NCBI GenBank assembly: GCA_035570595.1
Contig: DATMLF010000254.1
Span: 1-40,936, forward strand
Length of the DNA: 40,936 nt
From: AP-15 sp035570595
Lineage (GTDB): Bacteria; Pseudomonadota; Alphaproteobacteria; ATCC43930; CGMCC-115725
Reading direction: 5' to 3'
Below the pieces are notes generated by a model. The model saw nothing but the letters and a program-made list of their open reading frames with translations, was not told where the DNA came from and did no database searches. The stretch's first letter is position 1, and each line of letters opens with the position of its first letter. Below are positions 1 to 7,926 of the stretch, piece by piece. The position numbers and the translations under genes are program-made.

Positions 1-854
1 GCAAGGGCAACGACCAGGTCCGCTTCGAGCTCGGCTACTACGCGCTCGCCCCGGACATCAAGGTCATAGCACCCTGGCGTGAGTGGAACCTGACGTCCCG
101 CACGCGGCTCCTCGACTATGCCGACCGGCACCAGATCCCGATCGCCCGCGACAAGCGCGGCGAGGCGCCGTTCTCGGTCGACGCCAACCTGTTGCACGTC
201 TCGGCCGAGGGCAAGGTGCTCGAGGACCCGTGGGTCGAGCCCGAGGAATTCGTCTTCAGCCGCACGCAAGCCCCCGAGGCCGCCCCCGACGCGCCCGAAT
301 ACGTCGAGATCGGGTTCGCGCGCGGCGACCCGGTCGCGGTCGACGGCCAGAGCCTCTCCCCGGCGGCATTGCTGACGCGCCTCAACGAGCTCGGCGGAAA
401 GCACGGCATCGGCCGGCTCGACCTGGTCGAAAACCGCTTTGTCGGCATGAAATCGCGCGGCGTCTACGAGACCCCCGGCGGCACGATCCTCATGGCGGCG
501 CATCGCGGCATCGAAAGCCTGACCCTCGACCGCGGTGCCGCACACCTGAAGGACGAGCTGATGCCGCGCTATGCCGAGCTGATCTACAACGGCTTCTGGT
601 TCGCGCCGGAGCGGGCGATGCTGCAGGCGTTGATCGACAGCAGCCAGCAGAACGTCGAAGGGGTCGTGCGGCTGAAGCTTTACAAGGGCTCGTGCCGCGT
701 CGTCGGCCGCAGATCGCCGAAAAGCCTTTACAGCCAAGCCCACGTCACCTTTGAGGAGGACGCGGTCTACGACCAGCGCGACGCGGAGGGCTTTATCAAG
801 CTCAACGCGCTGCGCCTCCGCCTCGCCGCCCGCCGCGATCGCACGCCTGGTTAG
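1..854 (+). CDS. argG: Argininosuccinate synthase, C-terminal part
   Basis: Cytoplasmic enzyme of arginine biosynthesis that condenses citrulline and aspartate with ATP to argininosuccinate. The reading frame is already open at the window edge (codons from base 3), so about 283 C-terminal residues are present and the nucleotide-binding N-terminus lies outside. Recognisable family signatures include KGNDQVRFELGYYAL at the edge, the SVDANLLHVS stretch, the segment ending in a GMKSRGVYETPGG motif that binds substrate, and the tail YDQRDAEGFIKLNALRLR. The stop codon overlaps by four bases the stop of the convergent transporter gene. Length and sequence look intact in the visible part. Confidence 0.95.
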   Translation, partial: KGNDQVRFELGYYALAPDIKVIAPWREWNLTSRTRLLDYADRHQIPIARDKRGEAPFSVDANLLHVSAEGKVLEDPWVEPEEFVFSRTQAPEAAPDAPEYVEIGFARGDPVAVDGQSLSPAALLTRLNELGGKHGIGRLDLVENRFVGMKSRGVYETPGGTILMAAHRGIESLTLDRGAAHLKDELMPRYAELIYNGFWFAPERAMLQALIDSSQQNVEGVVRLKLYKGSCRVVGRRSPKSLYSQAHVTFEEDAVYDQRDAEGFIKLNALRLRLAARRDRTPG

Positions 855-1762
855 GACACGGTCCGGGGGCGCGGGGCGCGGCGGAAGGCTTCGTGGCGCA
901 ACAGATAGAGGCCGCTTAGTGTCACGATCGCAGCGCCGGTCACGACGGCGGTCGTCGGCACTTCGCCCCAGACCAGAAAACCCAAGGCCGAGCCCCAGAT
1001 CAGCGCCATGTAGTTGAACGGCGACACCGCCGCCGCCGGCGCGTAATAGAGCGCCTGGGTCGTCCAGTATTGCGAGACGCCGCCGATCAAGCCGAGCGAG
1101 CAGAACAGCACGAAGTCGACCGGCCCCGGCGTCACCCAGTAAAACGGCAATACCGGCACCGAGCCGATCGTCATGAACAGCGCCGTGTAGAACACGATCG
1201 AGGCGGTCGACTCGGTTCGCGTCAGCCCGCGCACCGCGAGCGTCCCAAACGCGTTGCAGGCGGCGCACAGCAACGCGCAAACCATGCCCAACGTGCTGCC
1301 GGCGCCGCTCGGCCGCGCCATGACGAGCACCCCGACAAACCCGACCGACACCGCGATCCAGCGCTCGCGGCTGACCCGCTCCTTGAGGAGCGGCCACGAC
1401 AAGGCGGTCAGAAACAGCGGTGCCGCAAAGGTCAGCGCGATCGCGTCGGCCAACGGCAGCAGGTGAAAGGCAAAGAACGAGGCGACGTTAGACCCGCCCC
1501 AGATCGCGGCGCGGCCGACTTGCGCACCGAGCCGGTTGGTGCGCAACACTTTCGGGCCGCCGGCCCTGACCACCAGCAGATAGGACGGCAAGAGGGCGAC
1601 GGCGCTGCGGAAGAACACCAGCATCGGGATCGGATAGCTTTGCGCGAGCCATTTGCCGACCGCGTTCTGAAACGAAAACAAGAACACCGACGCGACCATG
1701 TAGAGGATGCCGAGCCGGATGTCGTCGGCCCGCGGCGGCGGCGCCGCGCTGGCGCGAGCCAT
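851..1762 (-). CDS. DMT-superfamily transporter (EamA family)
   Basis: A 303-residue inner-membrane protein with about ten hydrophobic segments arranged as two EamA repeats, the usual layout of drug/metabolite exporters. The N-terminal GILYMVASVFLFSFQNAVGK segment and the GG(V)SQYWTTQAL-type motif of the second repeat fit the family. The substrate cannot be told from sequence. The gene starts seven bases after the acyl-CoA dehydrogenase on the same strand, so the two are probably co-transcribed. It ends convergently on argG with a four-base overlap of the stop codons. Confidence 0.85.
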   Translation of the reverse strand: MARASAAPPPRADDIRLGILYMVASVFLFSFQNAVGKWLAQSYPIPMLVFFRSAVALLPSYLLVVRAGGPKVLRTNRLGAQVGRAAIWGGSNVASFFAFHLLPLADAIALTFAAPLFLTALSWPLLKERVSRERWIAVSVGFVGVLVMARPSGAGSTLGMVCALLCAACNAFGTLAVRGLTRTESTASIVFYTALFMTIGSVPVLPFYWVTPGPVDFVLFCSLGLIGGVSQYWTTQALYYAPAAAVSPFNYMALIWGSALGFLVWGEVPTTAVVTGAAIVTLSGLYLLRHEAFRRAPRPRTVS

Positions 1763-1769
1763 GGCGGGC

Positions 1770-3566
1770 TCAGAGCTGGTCGGGATCGAAGCCGAGCACG
1801 GTCGCCCCGCCGAGCGCGCCCGCCAAGCCGCCCTGTGCCCGCTCTAGAAAATGCTCGGCATAAAAGCGCGCGGTCTTGACCTTGGCCACGAGAAAGGCGG
1901 CGTTGCCTTCGCCCGCCGCCAGCCGGCGCGCGGCGGCGAGCGCCTGGCGCGTCATCAGCCAGCCGGCGCAGACCGCGCCGAGCATGTCGAGATAGGGTGC
2001 CGAGCCCGCCGCCGCCTCGGCCGCCGGGGCCACGGCGAGGTGCCGGGTCGCGGTCTTGAGCGCCGCGGCACCCGATTGCAATGCCTGAAAGATGGCCGAG
2101 AGAACCGAATGGTCGGCTCCGCGCGCCCGCCCCAGCTCCGCCAAGGTCGCATCGATGTCGGCGAACAGCGCGGCTGCCGCCTCCCCGCCGTCGCGCGCGA
2201 GCTTGCGGCCGACGAGGTCGTTCGCCTGGATGCCGTTGGTGCCCTCGTAGATCGGCGTGATGCGCGCGTCGCGCAGATGCTGCGCCGCCCCGGTCTCCTC
2301 GATGTAGCCCATGCCGCCATGCACCTGGATCCCGGTCGAGGCGACGGCCACACCCATGTCGGCGCACCACGCCTTGACCACCGGGATCAAAAGATCGGCG
2401 CGGCGCTGGGCATGCCGGCGTGCGTTCGGGTCGAGGTCGCGGCGGGCGTGGTCGATCATCGAGGCGGCATAATAGGCGAGCGCGCGCATCGCCTCGGTCG
2501 CAGCGCGCATCGACAGCAGCATGCGCCGCACATCCGGGTGATGGACGATCGGCAGCGGCGCGCCGTCGGCGGCGGCGCCGAGCGGTCGCCCCTGGACGCG
2601 GGTCCGGGCAAAGTCGCGGGCCTCTTGGTAAGCGCGCTCGGCGATCGCGAGACCTTGCACGCCGACATTGAGGCGGGCGTTGTTCATCATCGTGAACATG
2701 TATTCGAGGCCGCGGTTTTCCTCGCCGATGCGCCAGCCGATGGCGTCCTCGTAGGCGAGCACGCAGGTCGGCGAGGCATGGATGCCGAGCTTGTGCTCGA
2801 GGCTCAGCGGGCGGATGTGGTTGCGCGGCCCGGGCCGGCCGGTTTCGCCGGGCAGGACTTTCGGCACCAGGAACAGCGACAGGCCGCGGCTGCCCGGCGG
2901 GGCGCCGGGGGTGCGCGCCAACACGGCGTGGACGATGTTCGGCGCGAGGTCGTGGTCGCCGTAGGTGATGAAGATCTTCTGGCCGGTGACCCGGTAGTGC
3001 TCGCCCCAGCGCTCGTCATGGGCCGGCGCCGCCCGTGTGGTCAAGGCGCCGAGGTCGGAGCCCGCCTGCGGCTCGGTCAGGTTCATTGTGCCGGCCCATT
3101 CGCCGGAGGCGAGCCGGCCGAGATAGAGCGCCTTCTGCTCGTCGCTGCCGTAGGTCTCCAACAGCTCGACCGCCGCGAGGGTCAACAGCGGGCAAAGCGC
3201 GAACGCCATGCACGCCGAATTCCACATCTCCAGCACCGGTGTGGCGAGCGCCCACGGCAGGCCTTGCCCGCCGTATTGCGGCTCGGCGGCGAGCCCGCCC
3301 CAGCCGCCCTCGACATAGCGGGCGTAGGCCTCGCGAAAGCCCGGCGGCGTGCGCACGACACCGTTTTCGAGGACGCTGCCCACCCGGTCGGCCGGCTGGT
3401 TCAACGGCGCCAGCTCGCCCTCGGCGAACTTTGCCGCTTCGCCGAGGATCGCCTCGACGAGGGCATGGTCGGCCGCTTCGTGCCCGGGGAGCGCCGCGAC
3501 CTTCGCGATGCCCGCCACCTCCTCCAGCACAAAGCGCATCTCGGCGATCGGGGCGGCGTAGGTCAT
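1770..3566 (-). CDS. Long-form acyl-CoA dehydrogenase (DmdC-like, with C-terminal extension)
   Basis: FAD-dependent acyl-CoA dehydrogenase of 598 residues, longer than the usual 380-400. The extra length is at the C-terminus and matches the subfamily with an acyl-CoA dehydrogenase C-terminal-like domain, which includes 3-methylmercaptopropionyl-CoA dehydrogenase (DmdC). Visible signatures are NLTEPQAGSDLGALTTRA (FAD and substrate loop), GQKIFITYGDHDL, and VASTGIQVHGGMGYIEE near the end of the catalytic core. A purine-rich GAGAGG sits just before the ATG. It is first in a minus-strand pair with the EamA transporter and diverges from the hydrogenase operon. The substrate is uncertain: DmdC homologues are often annotated by similarity only. 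Confidence 0.88.
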   Translation of the reverse strand: MTYAAPIAEMRFVLEEVAGIAKVAALPGHEAADHALVEAILGEAAKFAEGELAPLNQPADRVGSVLENGVVRTPPGFREAYARYVEGGWGGLAAEPQYGGQGLPWALATPVLEMWNSACMAFALCPLLTLAAVELLETYGSDEQKALYLGRLASGEWAGTMNLTEPQAGSDLGALTTRAAPAHDERWGEHYRVTGQKIFITYGDHDLAPNIVHAVLARTPGAPPGSRGLSLFLVPKVLPGETGRPGPRNHIRPLSLEHKLGIHASPTCVLAYEDAIGWRIGEENRGLEYMFTMMNNARLNVGVQGLAIAERAYQEARDFARTRVQGRPLGAAADGAPLPIVHHPDVRRMLLSMRAATEAMRALAYYAASMIDHARRDLDPNARRHAQRRADLLIPVVKAWCADMGVAVASTGIQVHGGMGYIEETGAAQHLRDARITPIYEGTNGIQANDLVGRKLARDGGEAAAALFADIDATLAELGRARGADHSVLSAIFQALQSGAAALKTATRHLAVAPAAEAAAGSAPYLDMLGAVCAGWLMTRQALAAARRLAAGEGNAAFLVAKVKTARFYAEHFLERAQGGLAGALGGATVLGFDPDQL

Positions 3567-3842
3567 CGGAGCCTCTCAAGGAGGGTGCCCGGCGCTCTCG
3601 GCGTCGGACGGCGAGATTACTGGATCGGCGGCGCCGGGCTCGTTGAATTTCCGACCGAGGCGACGAATGCTGCCGCAGCACCGCCGTTGTTGCCGATCCC
3701 GAACCCCAGGCCCACCTCACAGAATTGCAAAAAGATTTGCCGTTGGAACCTCCCTCTCAAGCGATGCGTTGACGGTCGTCAAGCCGACCAAGCCCGCGGT
3801 CTATCGGCCGCCGGCGCCTGCTCCCCGGGGAGGAGTATCCGA
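3567..3842. promoter_or_regulatory. Divergent intergenic region before the hydrogenase operon
   Basis: This 276-base spacer separates the minus-strand acyl-CoA dehydrogenase from the hydrogenase small-subunit gene and must hold both promoters. It contains a short AT-rich patch with a small dyad, GCAAA-AAGA-TTTGC, at 3727-3740, the FNR-like box at 3769-3782, and a strong ribosome binding site GGGGAGGAG at about 3827-3835. I see no clear sigma-54 (GG-N10-GC) promoter and no good sigma-70 -35/-10 pair. That suits an activator-dependent promoter, but this is inference. Confidence 0.6.
3769..3782. promoter_or_regulatory. Candidate CRP/FNR-family (FixK/FnrL-like) binding site
   Basis: The sequence TTGACGGTCGTCAA is a perfect palindrome (TTGACG / CGTCAA around GT) and fits the TTGA-N6-TCAA half-site pattern of FNR, FnrL and FixK regulators. 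Its last base is 60 bases before the hydrogenase small-subunit ATG. A class II activator site centred near -40 would place the transcription start around 3815, comfortably upstream of the ribosome binding site. The match and position are seen directly; the regulator and its effect are inferred from the known role of FixK2 and FNR proteins in microaerobic hydrogenase control. Confidence 0.5.
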
Positions 3843-4940
3843 ATGGCGGACGAAACGGGCGAGGTCCCTTACGGGCGCAAGACCCAGCACAACCCGGCGA
3901 TCGACGAAGTTCATATTTTATGGATCACGGCCGGGCTCGGCTGCGACGGCGACACGGTGTCGATCACCGCGGCGAGCGAGCCCAGCATCGAGGACGTGCT
4001 GCTCGGCGCGATCCCCGGATTGCCAAAGGTCCATTTGCACAACCCGGTGCTCGCGGTCGAGGTCGGCGACGACTTTATGAAATTTTTCCACCAGGCCGAC
4101 CGCGGCGAGATCGCGAATTTCGTGATGGTGCTCGAAGGCTCGATCCCGAACGAAAAGCTCAGCGGCGACGGCTACTGGGCGGCGTACGGCACCGACCCGC
4201 AGACCGGGGAGCCGATCCGCACGACGGAATGGATCGACCGGCTCGCGCCAAAGGCGCTGGCGGTGGTCGGCGCCGGCACCTGCGCCACTTATGGCGGCAT
4301 CCACGCGATGCAGGGCAACCCGACCGGCTGCATGGGCCTCCAGGATTATCTCGGCCGCGACTGGAAGTCGAAAGCCGGGCTGCCGATCGTCAACGTCCCG
4401 GGCTGCCCGGTGCAGCCGGACAATTTTATGGAGACGCTGCTTTACCTGCTGCGGCAGCTGGCCGGGCTGGCGCCGATGATCCCGGTCGACGAGCTCGGCC
4501 GCCCGGAATGGCTGTTCGGAATGAGCGTCCATCTCGGCTGCGACCGCGCCGGCTGGTACGAGCAGGCGGATTTTACGCACGAATACGGGTCGCCCAAATG
4601 CCTCGTCAAGATCGGCTGCTGGGGACCGGCGGTGCAATGCAACGTGCCAAAACGCGGCTGGATCTCCGGCATCGGCGGGTGCCCCAATGTCGGCGGCATC
4701 TGCATCGGCTGCACGATGCCGGGCTTCCCCGACAAGTTCATGCCGTTCATGGACGAGCCGCCGGGCGGGGTTTTGTCGTCGAGCCTGATCAGGCCCTATG
4801 GCGAGCTGGTCCGGCGGCTGCGGCGGCTCACCAACAACACCCTCAACCGGGAACCGAAGTGGCGCCACAACCGTCCCGAGCTGACGACCGGCCATCGGCC
4901 GGACCGGCCAATCCCGCGGCGCGCGGCATCAGGAGATTAA
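3843..4940 (+). CDS. hhyS: [NiFe]-hydrogenase small subunit, group 1h (actinobacterial type)
   Basis: Electron-transfer subunit of 365 residues. Ligands can be placed by comparison with D. gigas hydrogenase. Proximal cluster: C34, D37 (in place of the usual Cys), C147, C188. Distal cluster: H230, C233, C253, C259. Medial cluster: C266, C280, C287, C290, where C280 sits at the position that is Pro in [3Fe-4S] enzymes, suggesting a medial [4Fe-4S]. There is no twin-arginine signal and no C-terminal anchor, so it is probably cytoplasmic or peripherally attached, as in group 1h. ATG chosen for the GGGGAGGAG ribosome site seven bases upstream. First gene of the operon; the large subunit follows after four bases. 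Confidence 0.93.
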   Translation: MADETGEVPYGRKTQHNPAIDEVHILWITAGLGCDGDTVSITAASEPSIEDVLLGAIPGLPKVHLHNPVLAVEVGDDFMKFFHQADRGEIANFVMVLEGSIPNEKLSGDGYWAAYGTDPQTGEPIRTTEWIDRLAPKALAVVGAGTCATYGGIHAMQGNPTGCMGLQDYLGRDWKSKAGLPIVNVPGCPVQPDNFMETLLYLLRQLAGLAPMIPVDELGRPEWLFGMSVHLGCDRAGWYEQADFTHEYGSPKCLVKIGCWGPAVQCNVPKRGWISGIGGCPNVGGICIGCTMPGFPDKFMPFMDEPPGGVLSSSLIRPYGELVRRLRRLTNNTLNREPKWRHNRPELTTGHRPDRPIPRRAASGD

Positions 4941-4944
4941 ACCC

Positions 4945-6765
4945 ATGGCTTCTCCCCTCGATGTGGCGCAGCGCCCGGCACCCGGCGGGGCTCAGCCGTC
5001 CCGCAACCTCGTCGAGATGAACTGGGACCCGATCACCCGCATTGTCGGCAGCCTCGGGATCTACACGAAAATCGACTTCGAGAACCGCCGGGTCGCGGAA
5101 TGCCACAGCACCTCGTCGATCTTTCGCGGCTACAGCGTGTTTATGAAGGGCAAGGACCCGCGCGACGCCCACTTTATTACGAGCCGCATCTGCGGCATCT
5201 GCGGCGACAATCACGCGACCTGCTCGGTCTACGCCCAGAACATGGCCTACGGCATCAAGTCGCCGCCGATCGCCGAGTGGATTATCAACCTCGGCGAGGC
5301 CGCCGAGTACATGTTCGACCACAACATCTTTCAGGACAACCTGGTCGGCGTCGACTTCTGCGAGCAGATGGTGCGGCAGACCAATCCGGGCGTGTGGGAA
5401 AAGGCGCAAAACACCCCGGCCCCGCACGCCGCCGACCACGGCTACCGCACGATCGGCGACATCATGACGGCGCTGAACCCGTTCACCGGCGAGTTCTACC
5501 GTGAAACGCTGCTCGTCAGCCGCTACACGCGCGAGATGTTCAGCCTGATGGAGGGCCGCCACGTCCACCCGTCCACCCTTTACCCCGGCGGGGTCGGCAC
5601 GGTGCCCTCGGTGCAGCTTTTCACCGAATACCTGACCCGGCTGCTGCGCTACGTCGAGTTCATGAAAAAGGTAGTGCCGTTGCACGACGACTTGTTCGAT
5701 TTCTTCTACGAGGCCCTGCCCGGCTACGAGGAAGTCGGCCGGCGGCGCATCCTGCTCGGCTGCTGGGGCGCCTACCAGGATCCGAATGTCTGCGACTACC
5801 GCTACCGGACAATGACCGATTGGGGCCGGGCCATGTACGTGACGCCCGGGGTCGTCGTCGACGGTCAGCTGGTCACGACGGATCTTGTCGACATCAATCT
5901 GCAGATGCGCATTCTGCTCGGCCATTCCTATTACGACGACTGGGACAACCAGGAGATCTTTGTCCGGAAAGACCCGCTCGGCAACGACGTGGACGCGAAG
6001 CACCCGTGGAACCAGACGACGATCCCGCGCCCGCAAAAGCGCGACTTTAACGGCAACTATTCGTGGGTCATGTCGCCGCGCTGGCTCGACAAGCGCACGG
6101 GCGACCATCTGGCGCTCGACACCGGCGGCGGCGCCATCGCGCGCCTGTGGTCGACGGCGCTCGCCGGGCTCGTCGACATCGGCTACATCAAGGCGACCGG
6201 CCACAGCGTCAAGATCTACCTGCCGAAGACGGCCCTCAAACCCGAAGTCGAGTTCGAGTGGAAGGTGCCGCAATGGAGCAACACGATCGAACGCGACCGG
6301 GCGCGGACCTATTTCCAGGCCTATTCCGCGGCCGCGGCGCTGTATTTCCTGGAACGGGCGTTTGCCGAGGTGCAGGCCGGGCGTACCAAAACCTGGACCG
6401 ATTTCAAGGTCCCCGACGAGGCGATCGGCTGCGGCTTTCACGAGGCGGTGCGCGGCGTGCTCTCGCACCATCTGGTGATCCGCGACGGCAAGATCGCCAA
6501 CTACCATCCCTATCCGCCGACGCCGTGGAACGCCAATCCGCGCGACGTCTACGGCACCCCCGGGCCTTACGAGGACGCCGTCCAAAACACGCCGATCTTC
6601 GAGGAGAACGGGCCCGACACCTTCAAGGGGATCGACATCATGCGCACCGTGCGCAGCTTCGATCCGTGCCTGCCCTGCGGCGTGCACATGTATGTCGGAG
6701 GCGGCAAGACCCTGAAGACCGTGCACTCGCCGATGTTCGGCGTCGGGCGCCAGGGCGCCTCGTGA
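4945..6765 (+). CDS. hhyL: [NiFe]-hydrogenase large subunit, group 1h
   Basis: Catalytic subunit of 606 residues that carries the NiFe(CN)2CO centre and splits H2. The N-terminal L1 motif RICGICGDNH (C83, C86) and the C-terminal L2 motif DPCLPCGVH (C575, C578, H581) supply the four Cys ligands. Twenty-five residues follow H581, consistent with a tail removed by the protease encoded at 9918 once nickel is in. The overall pattern (PITRIVGSLGIYTKIDFENR at the start, VHMYVGGGKTL after L2) is that of actinobacterial-type enzymes. An AGGAG site precedes the ATG. The stop overlaps the GTG of the next gene. The substrate range, down to atmospheric H2, is inferred from the group. Confidence 0.95.
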   Translation: MASPLDVAQRPAPGGAQPSRNLVEMNWDPITRIVGSLGIYTKIDFENRRVAECHSTSSIFRGYSVFMKGKDPRDAHFITSRICGICGDNHATCSVYAQNMAYGIKSPPIAEWIINLGEAAEYMFDHNIFQDNLVGVDFCEQMVRQTNPGVWEKAQNTPAPHAADHGYRTIGDIMTALNPFTGEFYRETLLVSRYTREMFSLMEGRHVHPSTLYPGGVGTVPSVQLFTEYLTRLLRYVEFMKKVVPLHDDLFDFFYEALPGYEEVGRRRILLGCWGAYQDPNVCDYRYRTMTDWGRAMYVTPGVVVDGQLVTTDLVDINLQMRILLGHSYYDDWDNQEIFVRKDPLGNDVDAKHPWNQTTIPRPQKRDFNGNYSWVMSPRWLDKRTGDHLALDTGGGAIARLWSTALAGLVDIGYIKATGHSVKIYLPKTALKPEVEFEWKVPQWSNTIERDRARTYFQAYSAAAALYFLERAFAEVQAGRTKTWTDFKVPDEAIGCGFHEAVRGVLSHHLVIRDGKIANYHPYPPTPWNANPRDVYGTPGPYEDAVQNTPIFEENGPDTFKGIDIMRTVRSFDPCLPCGVHMYVGGGKTLKTVHSPMFGVGRQGAS

Positions 6766-7289
6766 GCGGCGGCGAGCCGGGCGAGCTGCAACAGGCGCTG
6801 GATCGCATCGATGCGCTCGCCTCGGCGCTCGAGCGGGTGGCCGACCCCGGTGCGCGCGAGACCGCGCGCGAGCTGCTTCAGCTCGTGCTCGACCTGCACG
6901 GGCTGGCGCTCGCCCGCGCGTTGGCGATCGTTGCCGCCGCCGAGAACGGCCGCGAGCTGGTCGCCAGCCTGGCGGGGGACGCGCAGGTTCGCGCGGTCCT
7001 CCTGCTGCACGGGCTGCATCCGGAGCCCGTCGAGGAGCGCGTCCGCGAAGCGGTGGAGCGGCTGCGGCCGGAGCTCGACGGCGATGGCTGCCGTGTCCGT
7101 CTGGTCGAGGTAACGGCGGGCGGGGCGCGGTTGCAGGTCGTGGGCGCTGCCGGCCGGGGAGCTGCTGGCACGGCCGGGTTGCGGCGGCGGATCGAGGCCG
7201 CCATCGTCGACCTGGCGCCTGATCTCGAGGAGATCGTGATCGAGGTGTTGGATGCCGGAGCCGAACAGGCCGCATTGGCCGCCGGGTAG
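6762..7289 (+). CDS. NifU C-terminal-like protein lacking the CxxC
   Basis: A 175-residue protein that starts at a GTG overlapping the large-subunit stop (GTGA). The N-terminal half is helical and Leu/Ala/Glu-rich, with the stretch VLLLHGLHPEPVEERVREAV. The C-terminal half follows the NifU C-terminal domain layout (LRPELDGDGCRVRLVEV, then a strand, then a helix and LEEIVIEVLD). However, the region where NifU proteins have their cluster-binding CxxC reads GAAGRGAAGTAG, with no cysteine pair. NifU-family genes at this place are typical of group 1h operons. Assembly or delivery of FeS clusters would be the usual role, but this copy probably cannot hold a cluster itself. It overlaps the next gene by 38 bases. 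Confidence 0.7.
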   Translation: MSGGEPGELQQALDRIDALASALERVADPGARETARELLQLVLDLHGLALARALAIVAAAENGRELVASLAGDAQVRAVLLLHGLHPEPVEERVREAVERLRPELDGDGCRVRLVEVTAGGARLQVVGAAGRGAAGTAGLRRRIEAAIVDLAPDLEEIVIEVLDAGAEQAALAAG

Positions 7290-7926
7290 GGCCGGCGACG
7301 CCGCTGTCCCGCGCGGCGGCTGGGTCGCGCGGTTGCGGCGGTTTGCCGACGCGCCCGCCGCGGAGCGCTGCGACTTTTGCGGGACCGGCCTCGGCCTGCC
7401 CCACACTCACCTGATCGAGCTTGCCAGCCGCCGTCTGCTGTGCGCCTGCGAACGCTGCGCCACGGTCGCCGCCACCGGGGAAGGCGGGTATCGGGTCGTC
7501 CCGGGCGGCGCCCGTCTCCTCGCCGAGTTCCGGATGACCGACGCCGAGTGGGAGGCATTGCGACTGCCGATCGACATCGCGTTTCTGTTCCACAGCACGG
7601 CCGAAGGGCGCGCGGTCGCGCTCTATCCTGGACCGGCCGGCGCCACCCGGTCGCTGCTTGGGCTCGAGGCTTGGGGACGGCTCGTCGCGGCCAACGTGGC
7701 GCTCGCCGGCCTGGAGCCGGATGTCGAGGCCTTGCTGGTGAACCGCATCGCCGGCGCCCGCGAATACTACCGGGTTTCGATCGACTGGTGCTTTGCCCTC
7801 GTCGGCCTGATCCGCACCCGCTGGTGCGGGCTTTCGGGGGGTGCGGAGGTCTGGCAGGCGATCGACGGCTTCTTCGACCGATTGCGCGCGCCGGCGTCGG
7901 CCTCGGGCGGGTGGCGTCATGATTGA
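7252..7926 (+). CDS. DUF5947 family protein, hydrogenase-associated
   Basis: A 224-residue soluble protein that I recognise as DUF5947, a family found almost only beside group 1h hydrogenases. Near residue 40 is CDFCG, and about 25 residues later LLCACERC. These two Cys groups could form a zinc-ribbon or rubredoxin-like metal site. Downstream are YPGPAGATRSLLGLEAW, LEPDVEALLVNRI and DWCFALVGLIRTRW, all typical of the family. The role is unknown; a rubredoxin-like electron carrier or assembly factor has been considered for this family and is inference here. It overlaps the preceding gene by 38 bases and the next by eight, implying translational coupling. Confidence 0.8.
   Translation: MPEPNRPHWPPGRAGDAAVPRGGWVARLRRFADAPAAERCDFCGTGLGLPHTHLIELASRRLLCACERCATVAATGEGGYRVVPGGARLLAEFRMTDAEWEALRLPIDIAFLFHSTAEGRAVALYPGPAGATRSLLGLEAWGRLVAANVALAGLEPDVEALLVNRIAGAREYYRVSIDWCFALVGLIRTRWCGLSGGAEVWQAIDGFFDRLRAPASASGGWRHD

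Noticed and set aside
1851..3842. A + strand open frame that extends the small subunit upstream by more than 600 codons
   Set aside because: This part is antisense to the acyl-CoA dehydrogenase and the spacer. The small subunit has a strong ribosome site and normal N-terminus at 3843.
3567..3842. Sigma-54 promoter for the hydrogenase operon
   Set aside because: No GG-N10-GC element with the usual TGGCAC/TTGC flanks was found. The AT-rich patch at 3719-3741 does not fit.
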